Source of the DNA: Candidatus Defluviilinea gracilis
Lineage (GTDB): Bacteria; Chloroflexota; Anaerolineae; Anaerolineales; Villigracilaceae
Assembly (NCBI GenBank): GCA_016716235.1
Contig: JADJWS010000001.1
Span: 2,232,001-2,296,000 of the forward strand
Reading direction: 5' to 3'
Length of the DNA stretch: 64,000 bases
Of this stretch, positions 33,407 to 42,537 are shown one piece after another. The translations under genes and the position numbers were made by a program. The notes beneath the pieces are model-generated. The model made no database searches. It was not told the DNA's origin and worked only from the letters and a program-made list of their open reading frames with translations. Numbering within the stretch: the stretch's first letter is position 1; each line of letters begins with the position of its first letter.

Positions 33407-33477
33407 CACTGAGTCACGGAGACACGGAGATTTATATGATTTTCTCAGTGACTTCGTGTCTCAGTGTTTTTCTTTTG
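33407..33477. repeat. CACGGAG-type inverted repeat acting as a bidirectional terminator
   Basis: CACTGAGTCACGGAGACACGGAG and its imperfect complement TCTCAGTGACTTCGTG...CAGTG enclose a short AT loop, followed by TTTTTCTTTT on the plus strand. It lies between the convergent radical SAM and bioY genes. Confidence 0.65.
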
Positions 33478-33479
33478 AG

Positions 33480-34052
33480 TTATTTCACAAACCTCCACGC
33501 CGCAGGCAGGGCAAGCGAGGCGAGGATCAATTTGATCACATCGCCAACCAAAAAGGGGAGCAGTCCAAACTCAATGGCTTGAGCAAAACTTTTCAAAAAG
33601 ATTCCCAGCCACGCGACGCCGAAAAGATAAATGATGACTGTGCCAACAATGAACGGAATGATGGACGTGCGCACGCTTCTTTCCAAGCCTCGTTCTGCCA
33701 GCAGACCCACGATATACGCGGCAATAACGAAGCCAGCGAGGTAGCCCGCCGTCGCGCCGGTGAGGATGCCAAGACCGCGCGCACCGCCTGCGAAGAATGG
33801 CAGACCTATCCCGCCTTCGATGAAGTACAGGATCAACGCCGCCGCGCCGCGCTTCGATCCCAACGCCGCGCCGATGAGCAGAACGCCGAACGTCTGCCCG
33901 GTGATCGGGACGGGCGTGAATGGAAGCAGAATCTCAATTTGCGCCAGCGCGGCGATCAGCAGACTGCCTGCGACGATCAGAAACATATCGCGCAGGCGAG
34001 AAGAGATGTTTGGAAAGTAGCGAGTGGAAAGTGTGGGGGCGAGGGTGGTCAT
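33480..34052 (-). CDS. bioY: BioY biotin transporter (S component)
   Basis: A 190-residue membrane protein of the BioY family, the substrate-binding part of an ECF-type biotin uptake system. LLPFTPVPITGQTFGVLLIGAALGSKRGAAALILYFIEGGIGLPFFAGG is the family core and contains the biotin-binding residues. Six helices are visible. No EcfA or EcfT genes are adjacent, so it works alone or with a shared energising module elsewhere. A degenerate inverted repeat lies upstream where a BirA operator might be expected; no clear operator was recognised. Confidence 0.92.
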   Translation of the reverse strand: MTTLAPTLSTRYFPNISSRLRDMFLIVAGSLLIAALAQIEILLPFTPVPITGQTFGVLLIGAALGSKRGAAALILYFIEGGIGLPFFAGGARGLGILTGATAGYLAGFVIAAYIVGLLAERGLERSVRTSIIPFIVGTVIIYLFGVAWLGIFLKSFAQAIEFGLLPFLVGDVIKLILASLALPAAWRFVK

Positions 34053-34072
34053 GGAGTATCTCCTGAATATTT

Positions 34073-34139
34073 AGCCACAGATTTCACGGATTTTCACGAA
34101 TTCGTTTTTAAATCTGTGCGAATCGGTGAAATCCGTGGC
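34073..34139. repeat. CCACAGATTTCACGG inverted repeat between bioY and argS
   Basis: The left arm GCCACAGATTTCACGGAT and the right arm ATCGGTGAAATCCGTGGC pair imperfectly around a loop that itself repeats CGAATTCG and GTGCGAATCG. It occupies the bioY upstream region. Confidence 0.6.
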
Positions 34140-34152
34140 AAAGGTTTTATTT

Positions 34153-36000
34153 TTACATCACATCGGGCGCTTGGATGTCGAGCAGTCTCAGCGCGTTCGC
34201 GATTGTTTGTTTCGCCGCGGCGACGAGCCCCAGCCGGGCATTCCTCATATTTTCATCTTCCGTTTGCAACACTGGCACCGCATGATAGAACGAATGGAAC
34301 GCATTTGCCAGATCGTACGCGTACTGCGCCATCACCAGCGGACGATATTCATTTGCGGCTTGTTGCACCTTGGCGGGGAATTGCGAAATCTGCTCGATCA
34401 ACTCGATCTCATGCTTTGTCAATTCATAGTCGAAGGTCAAAGGTCCAAGGTCGCCTGACTTTTGACCTTCGACTTGCGACTTCCTGAGAATGCTGTTCGC
34501 CCTCACATGCGCGTTCTGAATGTATGGACCCGTCCGCCCGTCGAACGAGAGCGCCTCGTTGATGTCGAACACGATGTCTTTGTTGTTGTCCACTGCCAGC
34601 ATCGAATAGACCAACGCGCCGAGACCGATCTGTTCGGCAATCTTCACGCGTTCGCCCTCGGGGATATTTCCGCTTCGTTCCGATTCCACTGCCAGCACGC
34701 GCTTGATGGCTTCATCGTATACTTCTTTGAACAGCACCACCCGTCCGCGCCGCGAAGACATGGCGCCTTCGGGCAGACTCACAAACCCGTAGCCGAGGTG
34801 ATAGCACTTGTCCGCTTGCGGGAAGCCCCACAACTTGAGAATCGCAAACGCTTGTTGTAAGTGAAGCGATTGTCTCACGTCCACCACATAGATCGAGCGG
34901 TCAACGTGATACGTCTCGAACTTGACCTTCGCCAGCGCGAGGTCTTTTGTCAAATACAACGTTGTGCCGTCGCGCCGAAGGATTACGTTCGTGCGATACT
35001 TTTCTTTCGTCAGCCCGAGTTTCTCGTCAATCTTCACGATCACCGCGCCGCCTTCCGGACGTTCATCATCCGCGATGCCTTTTTGGATCAACTCTTCGAC
35101 GATTGCCTTCGACGGCTCATCCACTTCCGATTCATAGAACCAAACGTCCATCTTTACATCGAGGATTCGCAGAACGTCGCGCAATTCTTCCAGCGCCCAT
35201 TCGCGCGTCACGCGCCACAGTTCGCGCACAGATGGATCGCCCGCATCGTATGCGCGATACATCTCGCGGCGTTCGGCTTCGTATGCCTCGCGTTGCGCGG
35301 TCTTTTCAGGCGTTTCATTTTCTTTCTTTTCCAACAGCGCATTCGCTTCCACGTACAGCTTCAACATCCATTGACCGCGTTCATGCACGCCCTGCGGTTC
35401 CTGTCCCTTGTAAAACTTTTCGTACATCCACATCACGGTGATCACGCCGAGTCCCAAGTCGCCGGGATATGAAGCGCGAATCGTTTCAAAGCCAGCGAAC
35501 TCTGTCAGCCTTGCGAGCGTTTCACCTAAAACCGTATTGCGCGCATGACCGATATGAAAAGAATGGAGTGTGTTCGGCTGGGCATACTCCACCATGACTC
35601 GCTCGCCCTTTGGCGCGCCCCGCCCAAAGTCCGCGCGAGAAGCGAGAACTTCATCCACCACACGATGAGCGTATTCGGATGTTTTGTAATAGACGTTGAG
35701 ATAGCCCTTCACCGCATCCACGCGACTGACTCCCTCCACGCTTCCGATCGACGTTTTGACCTGTTCCGCCATCTCCTGCGCTCTCGCCGGGACGGGTTTT
35801 CTTTGTTCGTCCCGCAGTTGAACTGCGGGACGAACGGAAGAACGCGCTTCATCTGCCGCCGTCTGAAAAAATGACGTGGCGATTCCCCATTCGCCCGCGA
35901 ACGGAATCGCCGTCCACTTCAACGGCGCAAGCGCGATCCCATGCGCGTCGCAATACGCTTTGATTTTTTCTTCGATGAGTCCTTGTTCTTTTTCAAACAT
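34153..36000 (-). CDS. argS: arginyl-tRNA synthetase
   Basis: A 615-residue class I synthetase. The signature HSFHIGHARNTVLGE carries HIGH, followed by SYPGDLGLGVITVMWMYEKF. GAMSSRRGRVVLF replaces the usual KMSKS, as in many arginyl enzymes. The C-terminal anticodon-binding region has RTGPYIQNAHVRANSILRK and the terminal HSFYHAVPVL, LRLLDIQAPDVM. The chosen ATG gives MFEKEQGLIEEKIKA; an upstream extension of 17 codons is not favoured. Residues 55-65 (VRPAVQLRDEQ) are encoded by a perfect 31-bp palindrome, unusual in a conserved synthetase. Confidence 0.95.
   Translation of the reverse strand: MFEKEQGLIEEKIKAYCDAHGIALAPLKWTAIPFAGEWGIATSFFQTAADEARSSVRPAVQLRDEQRKPVPARAQEMAEQVKTSIGSVEGVSRVDAVKGYLNVYYKTSEYAHRVVDEVLASRADFGRGAPKGERVMVEYAQPNTLHSFHIGHARNTVLGETLARLTEFAGFETIRASYPGDLGLGVITVMWMYEKFYKGQEPQGVHERGQWMLKLYVEANALLEKKENETPEKTAQREAYEAERREMYRAYDAGDPSVRELWRVTREWALEELRDVLRILDVKMDVWFYESEVDEPSKAIVEELIQKGIADDERPEGGAVIVKIDEKLGLTKEKYRTNVILRRDGTTLYLTKDLALAKVKFETYHVDRSIYVVDVRQSLHLQQAFAILKLWGFPQADKCYHLGYGFVSLPEGAMSSRRGRVVLFKEVYDEAIKRVLAVESERSGNIPEGERVKIAEQIGLGALVYSMLAVDNNKDIVFDINEALSFDGRTGPYIQNAHVRANSILRKSQVEGQKSGDLGPLTFDYELTKHEIELIEQISQFPAKVQQAANEYRPLVMAQYAYDLANAFHSFYHAVPVLQTEDENMRNARLGLVAAAKQTIANALRLLDIQAPDVM
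35805..35835. repeat. perfect 31-bp palindrome inside argS
   Basis: GTTCGTCCCGCAGTT, one central G, then its exact complement AACTGCGGGACGAAC. The arm core (GTCCCGCAGTT...) has the same design as the intergenic bipartite palindromes. It is in frame within the argS N-terminal region. Confidence 0.9.
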
Positions 36001-36094
36001 AGTGGAGAGATCCTGTAGATGGTTTGGGATTATATCAACTCCCTCCCCCAAATTCGACAGCAGTTCGTCGAGTTTATGAGAGGCAGGGAGGGGG

Positions 36095-36125
36095 TAACAA
36101 AAGCGGGAGCCTGACGACTCCCGCT
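36095..36125 (-). terminator. rho-independent terminator of rpsT
   Basis: On the minus strand AGCGGGAG and CTCCCGCT pair around TCGTCAGG, followed by TTTTGTT. It lies 32 bp after the rpsT stop. Confidence 0.88.
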
Positions 36126-36156
36126 GACGGTGTTTACTGGATAGACAAGACCTCGA

Positions 36157-36441
36157 TTACTTCGAAGCCTTTTCCGTTGTTCCGCCCAATGCGTTGAGAC
36201 GTTTCATCAAACGGCTCTTGAGACGCGCGGCTTTGTTCGCGTGGATAACGCCCTTGCCCGCGGATTTGTCCAACTCGCGGATGGCTTGCAGGACAGTTTC
36301 TTTGGTTTCGGGTGCGTTCTTTGCGAATGAGGCGCGAGCCTGATTCACGGCTGTGCGAGCCGAGCCGCGGACGTTACGGTTACGCAAACGGCGCTTCTCG
36401 TTCTGGCGATTCCGTTTGATCTGAGATTGAATGTTAGCCAA
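36157..36441 (-). CDS. rpsT: 30S ribosomal protein S20
   Basis: A 94-residue basic helical protein that binds 16S rRNA. ANIQSQIKRNRQNEKRRLRNR and VIHANKAARLKSRLMKRLNAL are standard S20 sequence. The start codon is TTG, with GAGGAAG upstream. E. coli rpsT also starts with UUG, and its start codon is tied to autoregulation (established knowledge), so the rare start may be kept by selection. A terminator follows and argS is downstream. Confidence 0.95.
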   Translation of the reverse strand: MANIQSQIKRNRQNEKRRLRNRNVRGSARTAVNQARASFAKNAPETKETVLQAIRELDKSAGKGVIHANKAARLKSRLMKRLNALGGTTEKASK

Positions 36442-36580
36442 GGTCTTCCTCTTTCGTTTCTTGATTGATTAATTTGCGCCGTAAAATCTGGCACAGGAGC
36501 GGTATTTTACATGATGCTTGCAGAAATGTCCAGAAATTTTACAGTTTGAGATAGCAGAGATCGATTTGCGGAAACCTCTT

Positions 36581-36640
36581 AGCCACAGGGCGCGCAGAGT
36601 TCTCTGAGATATTTCTCAAAATCTCGGTGATCTCTGTGGC
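36581..36640. repeat. CCACAGGG...CTGTGG inverted repeat
   Basis: AGCCACAGGGCGCGCAGAG and its imperfect counterpart TCTCGGTGATCTCTGTGGC flank a loop of GAGATATTTCTC-like palindromes. It lies between the LysM-CAP gene and rpsT. Same family style as the repeats at 33407 and 34073. Confidence 0.6.
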
Positions 36641-36665
36641 TTTGGGCGTCGGAAAGGATATATCC

Positions 36666-37895
36666 CTATGGCTTGGCGGTGACTAGCACGAAGTACCCGC
36701 CGAGCAGGCTATCTGGAGAAGACACGTATGCAACACCTAGTTCGGTGACATTTGTGCTTAGGAGTTGCGCGCGCTGTTCAGGATCGTTGATCCACCAATT
36801 GAACGCGGCAAGCGGGGTGCCTCCGTTGGCGGGGGCGAGGGCAAATAGATGTTCGAAAACGAACGTGGCGGTATATCCCTGCGCTTTGACGCGCATCTCC
36901 GGCGTGGAGCCGTTCAAACCGCTGTGGCTGAAATACTCATTGCAGATCATATCCACAGCGTGGGCTTTCGCGGCGGCAGCCAATTTCTGATTCACACTCA
37001 GGGCAGGTAGCCCGTTGGCGGTGCGTTCGGTGTTGACGAGGTTTCCCACTTCACTCACGAACGAAGCGCTTTCGGTAAACGAGCACTGTCCCTGCACGAT
37101 TGGCGTGCCGGTGACCGAAACGCCAGCGGGTCGTGTTACGGTCGCTGTCGGCTGACCGGGAACAGTTGGGGTAATGGGGGTGCTTGTTGAAGGTAATGTC
37201 GGTGTGGCAGTGATCAGGTTGATCGGAACCACAAGCAACTGTCCCGCGAAAAGGGAGTTGGCGTTTTCGATCTTGTTTGTTTCGATGATCTCTTCTTCTG
37301 TGCTATTAAACTTTGCGGCAATGCCGGCAAGCGTATCTCCTAATTCGACCACGTAACTGATCTCGGTCCCGGGCTTGAGATCCGCTGGAATCGGAGTAGT
37401 GGTAGGCAGAGGCATACCGGGATAAGGCAATCGCAACACAAGTCCGGGATATACGATGTGAGTCGTGGGGTCTACGCCCAAGCCGGTTTCAGGGTTGAAC
37501 GGGTTCAAATAGAGGATCAACTTGATGCCGGTTTCGCCCAGCCCAAATTTATCCACGATGACAGCCAGCGAGTCGCCTTCTACGACCGTGTACGGAAAAG
37601 GTTCAGAAGGCGTAGGCGTGAATGTGATTGTTGCAGTTTCGGTGACGGTGGCGGTGATCGTCGGGGTGGATGTATTGGTCGGGGTGAAGGTCAACGTAGG
37701 GGTTGGAGTATCCGTTGCGAACAACCCGCTGAGCGGGGCGTTCGATCCGCTTGTCAGCCAAATGATGAGCACGATCAATCCCAGCGCCACCAATCCGATG
37801 GATCCGTATCGTATCAATAGATCGCGTTGTTGGCGCTTCTTGCGAAAGGAGTTGAGCACGTCCGAAGTGTTGCCAGAGGAAGGTCGGTTGAGCAT
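36666..37895 (-). CDS. membrane-anchored LysM and CAP (SCP/PR1) domain protein
   Basis: A 409-residue protein starting MLNRPSSGNT with AAAGGAA upstream. A single hydrophobic anchor (30-48) follows a basic N-terminus, then a Thr/Pro linker (62-98). The first LysM is about 101-157 (YTVVEGDSLAVIVDKFG) and the second about 180-226 (YVVELGDTLAGIAAKFN). The CAP domain at about 280-405 carries NTERTANGLPALSVNQKLAAAAKAHAVDMICNEYFSHSG, with the His and Glu of the CAP cavity. LysM modules bind glycans such as peptidoglycan. The role of bacterial CAP domains is unclear. The protein is expected at the cell surface. The frame stays open far upstream into uvrA, but that extension is antisense-like and rejected. 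Confidence 0.9.
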   Translation of the reverse strand: MLNRPSSGNTSDVLNSFRKKRQQRDLLIRYGSIGLVALGLIVLIIWLTSGSNAPLSGLFATDTPTPTLTFTPTNTSTPTITATVTETATITFTPTPSEPFPYTVVEGDSLAVIVDKFGLGETGIKLILYLNPFNPETGLGVDPTTHIVYPGLVLRLPYPGMPLPTTTPIPADLKPGTEISYVVELGDTLAGIAAKFNSTEEEIIETNKIENANSLFAGQLLVVPINLITATPTLPSTSTPITPTVPGQPTATVTRPAGVSVTGTPIVQGQCSFTESASFVSEVGNLVNTERTANGLPALSVNQKLAAAAKAHAVDMICNEYFSHSGLNGSTPEMRVKAQGYTATFVFEHLFALAPANGGTPLAAFNWWINDPEQRAQLLSTNVTELGVAYVSSPDSLLGGYFVLVTAKP

Positions 37896-38008
37896 AGGGG
37901 TTCCTTTATAACGCCGCGCAAGTGAGAAGTCCCACCTGATGCGGTGCAATAATTCTACCTGAAAAAAGGAAAACACGTGCGCAGGGAAATAGAGGGTGGA
38001 TAATGTGT

Positions 38009-40888
38009 CTACTTCCCCATGTGTTCCCGCAAATATTTGCCGGTATACGACCCTTTGGTTTTCATGACTTGATCCGGCGCGCCCTCGGCGATGAGTTCGC
38101 CGCCGCGGTCGCCGCCCTCGGGTCCCAAGTCGATCAACCAGTCTGCCACTTTGATGATATCGAGATTGTGTTCGATGATGAGCACCGAATTGCCAGAGTC
38201 GACCAGCCTCTGCAACACCTCGATCAATTTGTGCACATCTGCGGCGTGCAAACCAACGGAGGGTTCGTCCAGCACGTAGAGCGTGCGCCCCGTTGCGCGA
38301 CGCGATAATTCTTTCGATAACTTCACACGTTGCGCCTCGCCGCCCGAAAGCGTTGTGGCGGGTTGCCCAACGCGCACGTACCCCAAGCCAACCTCTTGAA
38401 GCAGTTTCAATTTGCTCAACATCGGCGGATAGTTCTTGAATTCCTCGAGCGCGTGATCCACCGTCATGTCCAACACATCCGAGATCGAATACTGCTCGCG
38501 GAACAAGACTTGCAATGTTTCGCGGTTGAAGCGCTTGCCATGACACACATCGCATGGCACATATACATCGGGCAAAAATTGCATTTCGATACGCAGTTCG
38601 CCCTGTCCCTGACAGGCTTCGCATCGTCCGCCGTGCACGTTGAATGAAAAACGACCGGGTTTATATCCGCGCACTTTGCTTTCGGGCAACTCGGCAAACA
38701 ACTTGCGGATCTCGTCGAACAAGCCGGTATACGTGCCGGGGTTCGAGCGTGGCGTGCGCCCGATCGGCGATTGGTCGATGTTGATGATCTTGTCGAGGTG
38801 TTCCACGCCTTCGATTTTGTCGTGCTCGCCCGCTTGAGTGCGCGCTCCCATCAATTTCGACGCCAGCGCGTTGTAGAGGATCTCTGTCATCAACGTGGAT
38901 TTGCCCGACCCGCTTACGCCGGTGATACAAACCAACTTCCCGAGCGGAATCGCAACGTCGATCTTTTTCAAGTTGTTCGCGGACGCGTTAATGATCTTCA
39001 GGATTTTACCGTTCCCCTCGCGTCTCTTTTTCGGGACCTCGATCTGCTTCCGCCCTGAGAGATATTGCCCCGTCAGCGACTTGGGGTGCGCCAGGATCTG
39101 CTTCGGCGTTCCCTTGGCAATGACTTCCCCGCCATGCTCTCCCGCGGCAGGACCGAGATCGATGATCCAATCTGCCTCGCGGATCGTTTCGTCATCGTGT
39201 TCCACAACCAGCACAGTGTTGCCTAAATCGCGCAAGCCTTTGAGCGTTTCAAGTAACCGTGAATTGTCGCGCGGATGCAACCCGATCGAAGGCTCGTCCA
39301 ACACATATAAAACGCCAACGAGTCTCGACCCGACTTGCGTTGCCAGCCTGATCCGTTGCGCCTCGCCGCCGGAAAGAGTGACCGCGGAACGGTTCAGGGT
39401 CAGGTAATCCAGCCCCACGTTGACAAGAAAGTTCAAGCGCTCATGGATCTCCTTGAGAACGCGTTCGGCGATCGCTTTTTGTTTTGAGGTGAGTGACGAG
39501 TTCTTGCCCATTAATTTTTTCACCCATTCCAACGTTTGCGACACCGCCCAGGAGGTGGCTTCGATGATGTTCACGTTGTCCACCGTCACTGCCAGCGCGC
39601 CGGTGTTGAGCCGCTTTCCCTTGCAGGTCGGGCATGGGCGGTCCGACATGAACTCGGAGATCTTCTCGCGGATGTATTCAGAGTTGGTCTCTCTGTAGCG
39701 GCGTTCCAGATTTGTGATTACGCCTTCAAATGCGCGCGAGAATTTGAACTCATTCCCGTTGGCGCTTTGATACGTCATGGAGATTTGTTTTTCGCCGGTG
39801 CCGTACAGAACGATTTTGAGTTGTTCCTTTGATAATTCTTTTACCGGCGTATCCAAATCAATTTTATATGCCTTCGCCGCGTTGATCAGGCTTTGCCAAT
39901 AGAAACCGCCTTCCACCTTCGGTCCGCTCCATTCCATGCTGGCGATGGCTCCGTCGTTGAGCGACAGGTCGCGGTCTGGGATGATGCGGTCTGGGGCGAT
40001 TTCCAATTTGGAGCCAAGCCCCTGGCAATCTGGGCACGCGCCTTGAGGCGTGTTGAACGAAAATGTGCGCGGTTCCACTTCCTGGATCACCGTGCCATGC
40101 TCTGGGCAAGCCAGATGCTCTGAGAATTGAATATCCTCTTTTTTGTCCACGAGATTGACCGTGAGATAGCCCTCGCCGAATTTCAGCGCGGTTTCCACCG
40201 AGTCGGTCAGGCGGGTGAGCGCGGCTTTTTTATCTTCCTTTGATTCCCCTCGTGAAATGACGAGGCGGTCAACAACCGCTTCGATCGTGTGTTGTTTGTA
40301 GCGGTCCAGTTCGATCTCATCGTCCAAGGAATGCACCGTTCCATCCACGCGGGCGCGCGTAAAACCCGCCTTGCGAATCTCCTCAAACACGGCTTGATAC
40401 GTTCCTTTGCGGGCGCGTACCAGCGGCGAGAGGATTAAAATGCGCATCCCATCGTCGAGTTGTTGGATGCGGTCTACAATTTCCTGCGCCGATTGTTTGA
40501 CGACAACCCGCCCGCAAAATGGACAATGCGGTATGCCGGCGCGCGCGAACAACAAACGCATGTAATCGTAAATTTCAGTGACGGTCCCAACGGTCGAACG
40601 CGGGTTGTGGCTGGTGGATTTCTGGTCGATCGAAACAGCGGGGGAGAGTCCCTCGATGTAGTCCACATCGGGCTTATCCATCTGCCCGATAAACTGCCGC
40701 GCGTACGCCGAAAGCGATTCAACATAGCGGCGTTGCCCCTCGGCGAAGATCGTATCGAATGCCAGGGACGATTTCCCCGACCCCGACAACCCGGTGATCA
40801 CGACGAATTTATCGCGCGGGATTTCAACAGTGATATTTTTTAGGTTGTGAACGCGCGCCCCAACCACGCGGATGGTATTGGACGACAT
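38009..40888 (-). CDS. uvrA: excinuclease ABC subunit A
   Basis: A 959-residue DNA damage sensor of nucleotide excision repair. It has two ATPase modules: Walker A GLSGSGKSSLAF near 33 and GVSGSGKSTLMTE near 640; signature motifs LSGGEAQRIRLA and LSGGEAQRVKLS; Walker B VLDEPSIGLHPRD and VLDEPSVGLHAAD. Zinc fingers are CPFC, CPDC...CPTC and CEAC...CDVC. UvrA2 loads UvrB on lesions. GAGGAGG precedes the ATG. No uvrB or uvrC is in the window. Confidence 0.97.
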   Translation of the reverse strand: MSSNTIRVVGARVHNLKNITVEIPRDKFVVITGLSGSGKSSLAFDTIFAEGQRRYVESLSAYARQFIGQMDKPDVDYIEGLSPAVSIDQKSTSHNPRSTVGTVTEIYDYMRLLFARAGIPHCPFCGRVVVKQSAQEIVDRIQQLDDGMRILILSPLVRARKGTYQAVFEEIRKAGFTRARVDGTVHSLDDEIELDRYKQHTIEAVVDRLVISRGESKEDKKAALTRLTDSVETALKFGEGYLTVNLVDKKEDIQFSEHLACPEHGTVIQEVEPRTFSFNTPQGACPDCQGLGSKLEIAPDRIIPDRDLSLNDGAIASMEWSGPKVEGGFYWQSLINAAKAYKIDLDTPVKELSKEQLKIVLYGTGEKQISMTYQSANGNEFKFSRAFEGVITNLERRYRETNSEYIREKISEFMSDRPCPTCKGKRLNTGALAVTVDNVNIIEATSWAVSQTLEWVKKLMGKNSSLTSKQKAIAERVLKEIHERLNFLVNVGLDYLTLNRSAVTLSGGEAQRIRLATQVGSRLVGVLYVLDEPSIGLHPRDNSRLLETLKGLRDLGNTVLVVEHDDETIREADWIIDLGPAAGEHGGEVIAKGTPKQILAHPKSLTGQYLSGRKQIEVPKKRREGNGKILKIINASANNLKKIDVAIPLGKLVCITGVSGSGKSTLMTEILYNALASKLMGARTQAGEHDKIEGVEHLDKIINIDQSPIGRTPRSNPGTYTGLFDEIRKLFAELPESKVRGYKPGRFSFNVHGGRCEACQGQGELRIEMQFLPDVYVPCDVCHGKRFNRETLQVLFREQYSISDVLDMTVDHALEEFKNYPPMLSKLKLLQEVGLGYVRVGQPATTLSGGEAQRVKLSKELSRRATGRTLYVLDEPSVGLHAADVHKLIEVLQRLVDSGNSVLIIEHNLDIIKVADWLIDLGPEGGDRGGELIAEGAPDQVMKTKGSYTGKYLREHMGK

Positions 40889-41086
40889 ACTCCTCCTCAA
40901 AGGATTTTGATTTTAGCACAAGTGTTCCATTGACTCAAACCAATTCGGACACCGGCGCAACATTTCATTATACCAACCGGCATCGATCGGGCTTTCAATG
41001 GTTTTGAAATGTTGCATGTTATACTCCCTGCAACTTCTAAAACCCGGTGGTGTTACTTAATTTAACTCCGCCGGTAGGAATTTTTC

Positions 41087-41659
41087 TTGGCGGAGCTTGA
41101 CTTCAACGAAGATGATACCCTGACCCGCGCCTCAACCGGCGACCGTGACGCATTTGGTCGCCTGTATGAGCAATACGTGGATCGCATCTTCAATTATGTA
41201 TATTACCGGACCGGTAATCTCCACGACGCGGAGGATCTGACAGCCCGTGTGTTTCAGCGGGCAATGAATCACATCAAAAATTACACGGATCGCGGCGTCC
41301 CTTTTTCGGCATGGTTATATCGGATCGCCCATAATCTGGTTGCGAACTGGCATCGTGACCGCAGCCGGCGGCAGGAAATTCCACTGGATGAACTGCCCAT
41401 CCTGCCCACAAAAGGCGACCACCCGGAACGTAACCTCGTCCGCTCGCAGGAGCAAGGCGCGCTTCTTCGTCTCATCCGACGCCTGCCGCCCGAGCGTCAG
41501 ACCCTCCTCATCCTCAAGTTTGTTGAGAACATGTCGAATGCGGAGATCGGTGAGATCATGGGACGAAGCGAAGGCGCGGTCAAAAGTTTATATCATCGCA
41601 CCCTGCTGTCGCTCCGCGATCAGTTGGGAGACCAAAATATCAATTTGGAAGGAGAGTAA
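41087..41659 (+). CDS. ECF-type RNA polymerase sigma factor
   Basis: A 190-residue sigma-70 family protein with only regions 2 and 4. Region 2: FGRLYEQYVDRIFNYVYYRTGNLHDAEDLTARVFQRA, then FSAWLYRIAHNLVANWHRDR. Region 4: LIRRLPPERQTLLILKFVENMSNAEIGEIMGRSEGAVKSLYHRTLLSLRDQL, a helix-turn-helix for the -35 box. The start is TTG, with GGTAGGA upstream. The cognate anti-sigma factor is not obvious; the membrane protein at 42538, two genes downstream, is a weak candidate. DegV follows by 3 bp. Confidence 0.92.
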   Translation: MAELDFNEDDTLTRASTGDRDAFGRLYEQYVDRIFNYVYYRTGNLHDAEDLTARVFQRAMNHIKNYTDRGVPFSAWLYRIAHNLVANWHRDRSRRQEIPLDELPILPTKGDHPERNLVRSQEQGALLRLIRRLPPERQTLLILKFVENMSNAEIGEIMGRSEGAVKSLYHRTLLSLRDQLGDQNINLEGE

Positions 41660-41662
41660 ACC

Positions 41663-42505
41663 ATGTTGCGGATCGTGACCGACGGCGCGGGTGATATCAT
41701 CCCCTCCTGGGGAAAAGAGTATGGCATCGAAGTAATCCCGGTAAATATTTTGTTCGGTGAAAAATCCTATCTTCAAGGGGTGGAGTTGGATAACGAAGGT
41801 TTTTATAAATTAGTTGAGGAGAGCCGAAGAATTCCAAAAACCTCCCAACCTTCCCCGCATCAATTTGTTGAGTTCTATCGGCGCATCGCGCAAAAAGGCG
41901 ATACGATCCTTTCGATCCACATCACGGCAAAACTTTCAGGCACATACGCTTCCTGTATCGCCGCCGCCGAAGAAGTGAAGGACGAGTTCAAGGTGATCCC
42001 CATCGACTCGGCGCTTGGATCGCTGGGCATCGGCATCCTCTGCCGCGAAGCGCGGAAGATGGAACGCGCAGGCAAAAGTATCGAAGAGATCGTGAAATAC
42101 GTTGAGGATGTGAAGAAACGCTCGCGTGTCATCCTCACCCTCGACACGCTGGAATACGCCAAAATGTCGGGACGCGTGAAGACATTGCAGGCGGCGTTGG
42201 CGTCTGTATTGAACGTCAAACCAATTGCGGTGTTGCGCGATGGCGACCTGAAAATGGAAGAACGCGTGCGCACCCGCAAAGCCGCTCTCGATCGTGTGGT
42301 TGAAATGGCGAAAAACGAATATGGCAATCAATCGGTCATTCTCGCCGTTGTGCACGCGCGCGACCCCAAATCGGGCGAAGGGTTGCTGGAAGAAGCGAAG
42401 AAGCATTTCAACTACACCGAAGCGCTGATGGGTGAGTTGGGTATTTCAATTGCCGCCAACCTCGGGCCGGGCACCGTCGGTTTGATTATCATTCCCGCCG
42501 CCTAA
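41663..42505 (+). CDS. DegV family fatty-acid-binding protein
   Basis: A 280-residue protein of the DegV/FakB family. RIVTDGAGDIIPSWGKEYGIEVIPVNILFG is the N-terminal signature. HITAKLSGTYASCIAAAEEV holds the Ser/Thr that contacts the carboxylate of bound fatty acid, and LTLDTLEYAKMSGRVKTLQAALASVLNVKPI matches the second lobe. FakB proteins present exogenous fatty acids to FakA kinase for phospholipid synthesis. No fakA is nearby. AAGGAGAG precedes the ATG. It is co-transcribed with the sigma factor (3-bp gap). Confidence 0.93.
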   Translation: MLRIVTDGAGDIIPSWGKEYGIEVIPVNILFGEKSYLQGVELDNEGFYKLVEESRRIPKTSQPSPHQFVEFYRRIAQKGDTILSIHITAKLSGTYASCIAAAEEVKDEFKVIPIDSALGSLGIGILCREARKMERAGKSIEEIVKYVEDVKKRSRVILTLDTLEYAKMSGRVKTLQAALASVLNVKPIAVLRDGDLKMEERVRTRKAALDRVVEMAKNEYGNQSVILAVVHARDPKSGEGLLEEAKKHFNYTEALMGELGISIAANLGPGTVGLIIIPAA

Positions 42506-42537
42506 ATAAGGCTTGCGATGAGACAGGCACGCACACT

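Noticed and set aside
37896..38624. Long N-terminal extension of the LysM-CAP protein
   Set aside because: It runs through the end of uvrA in another frame, is Arg-rich and non-globular. The ATG at 37895 has a good ribosome site and gives a normal membrane anchor.
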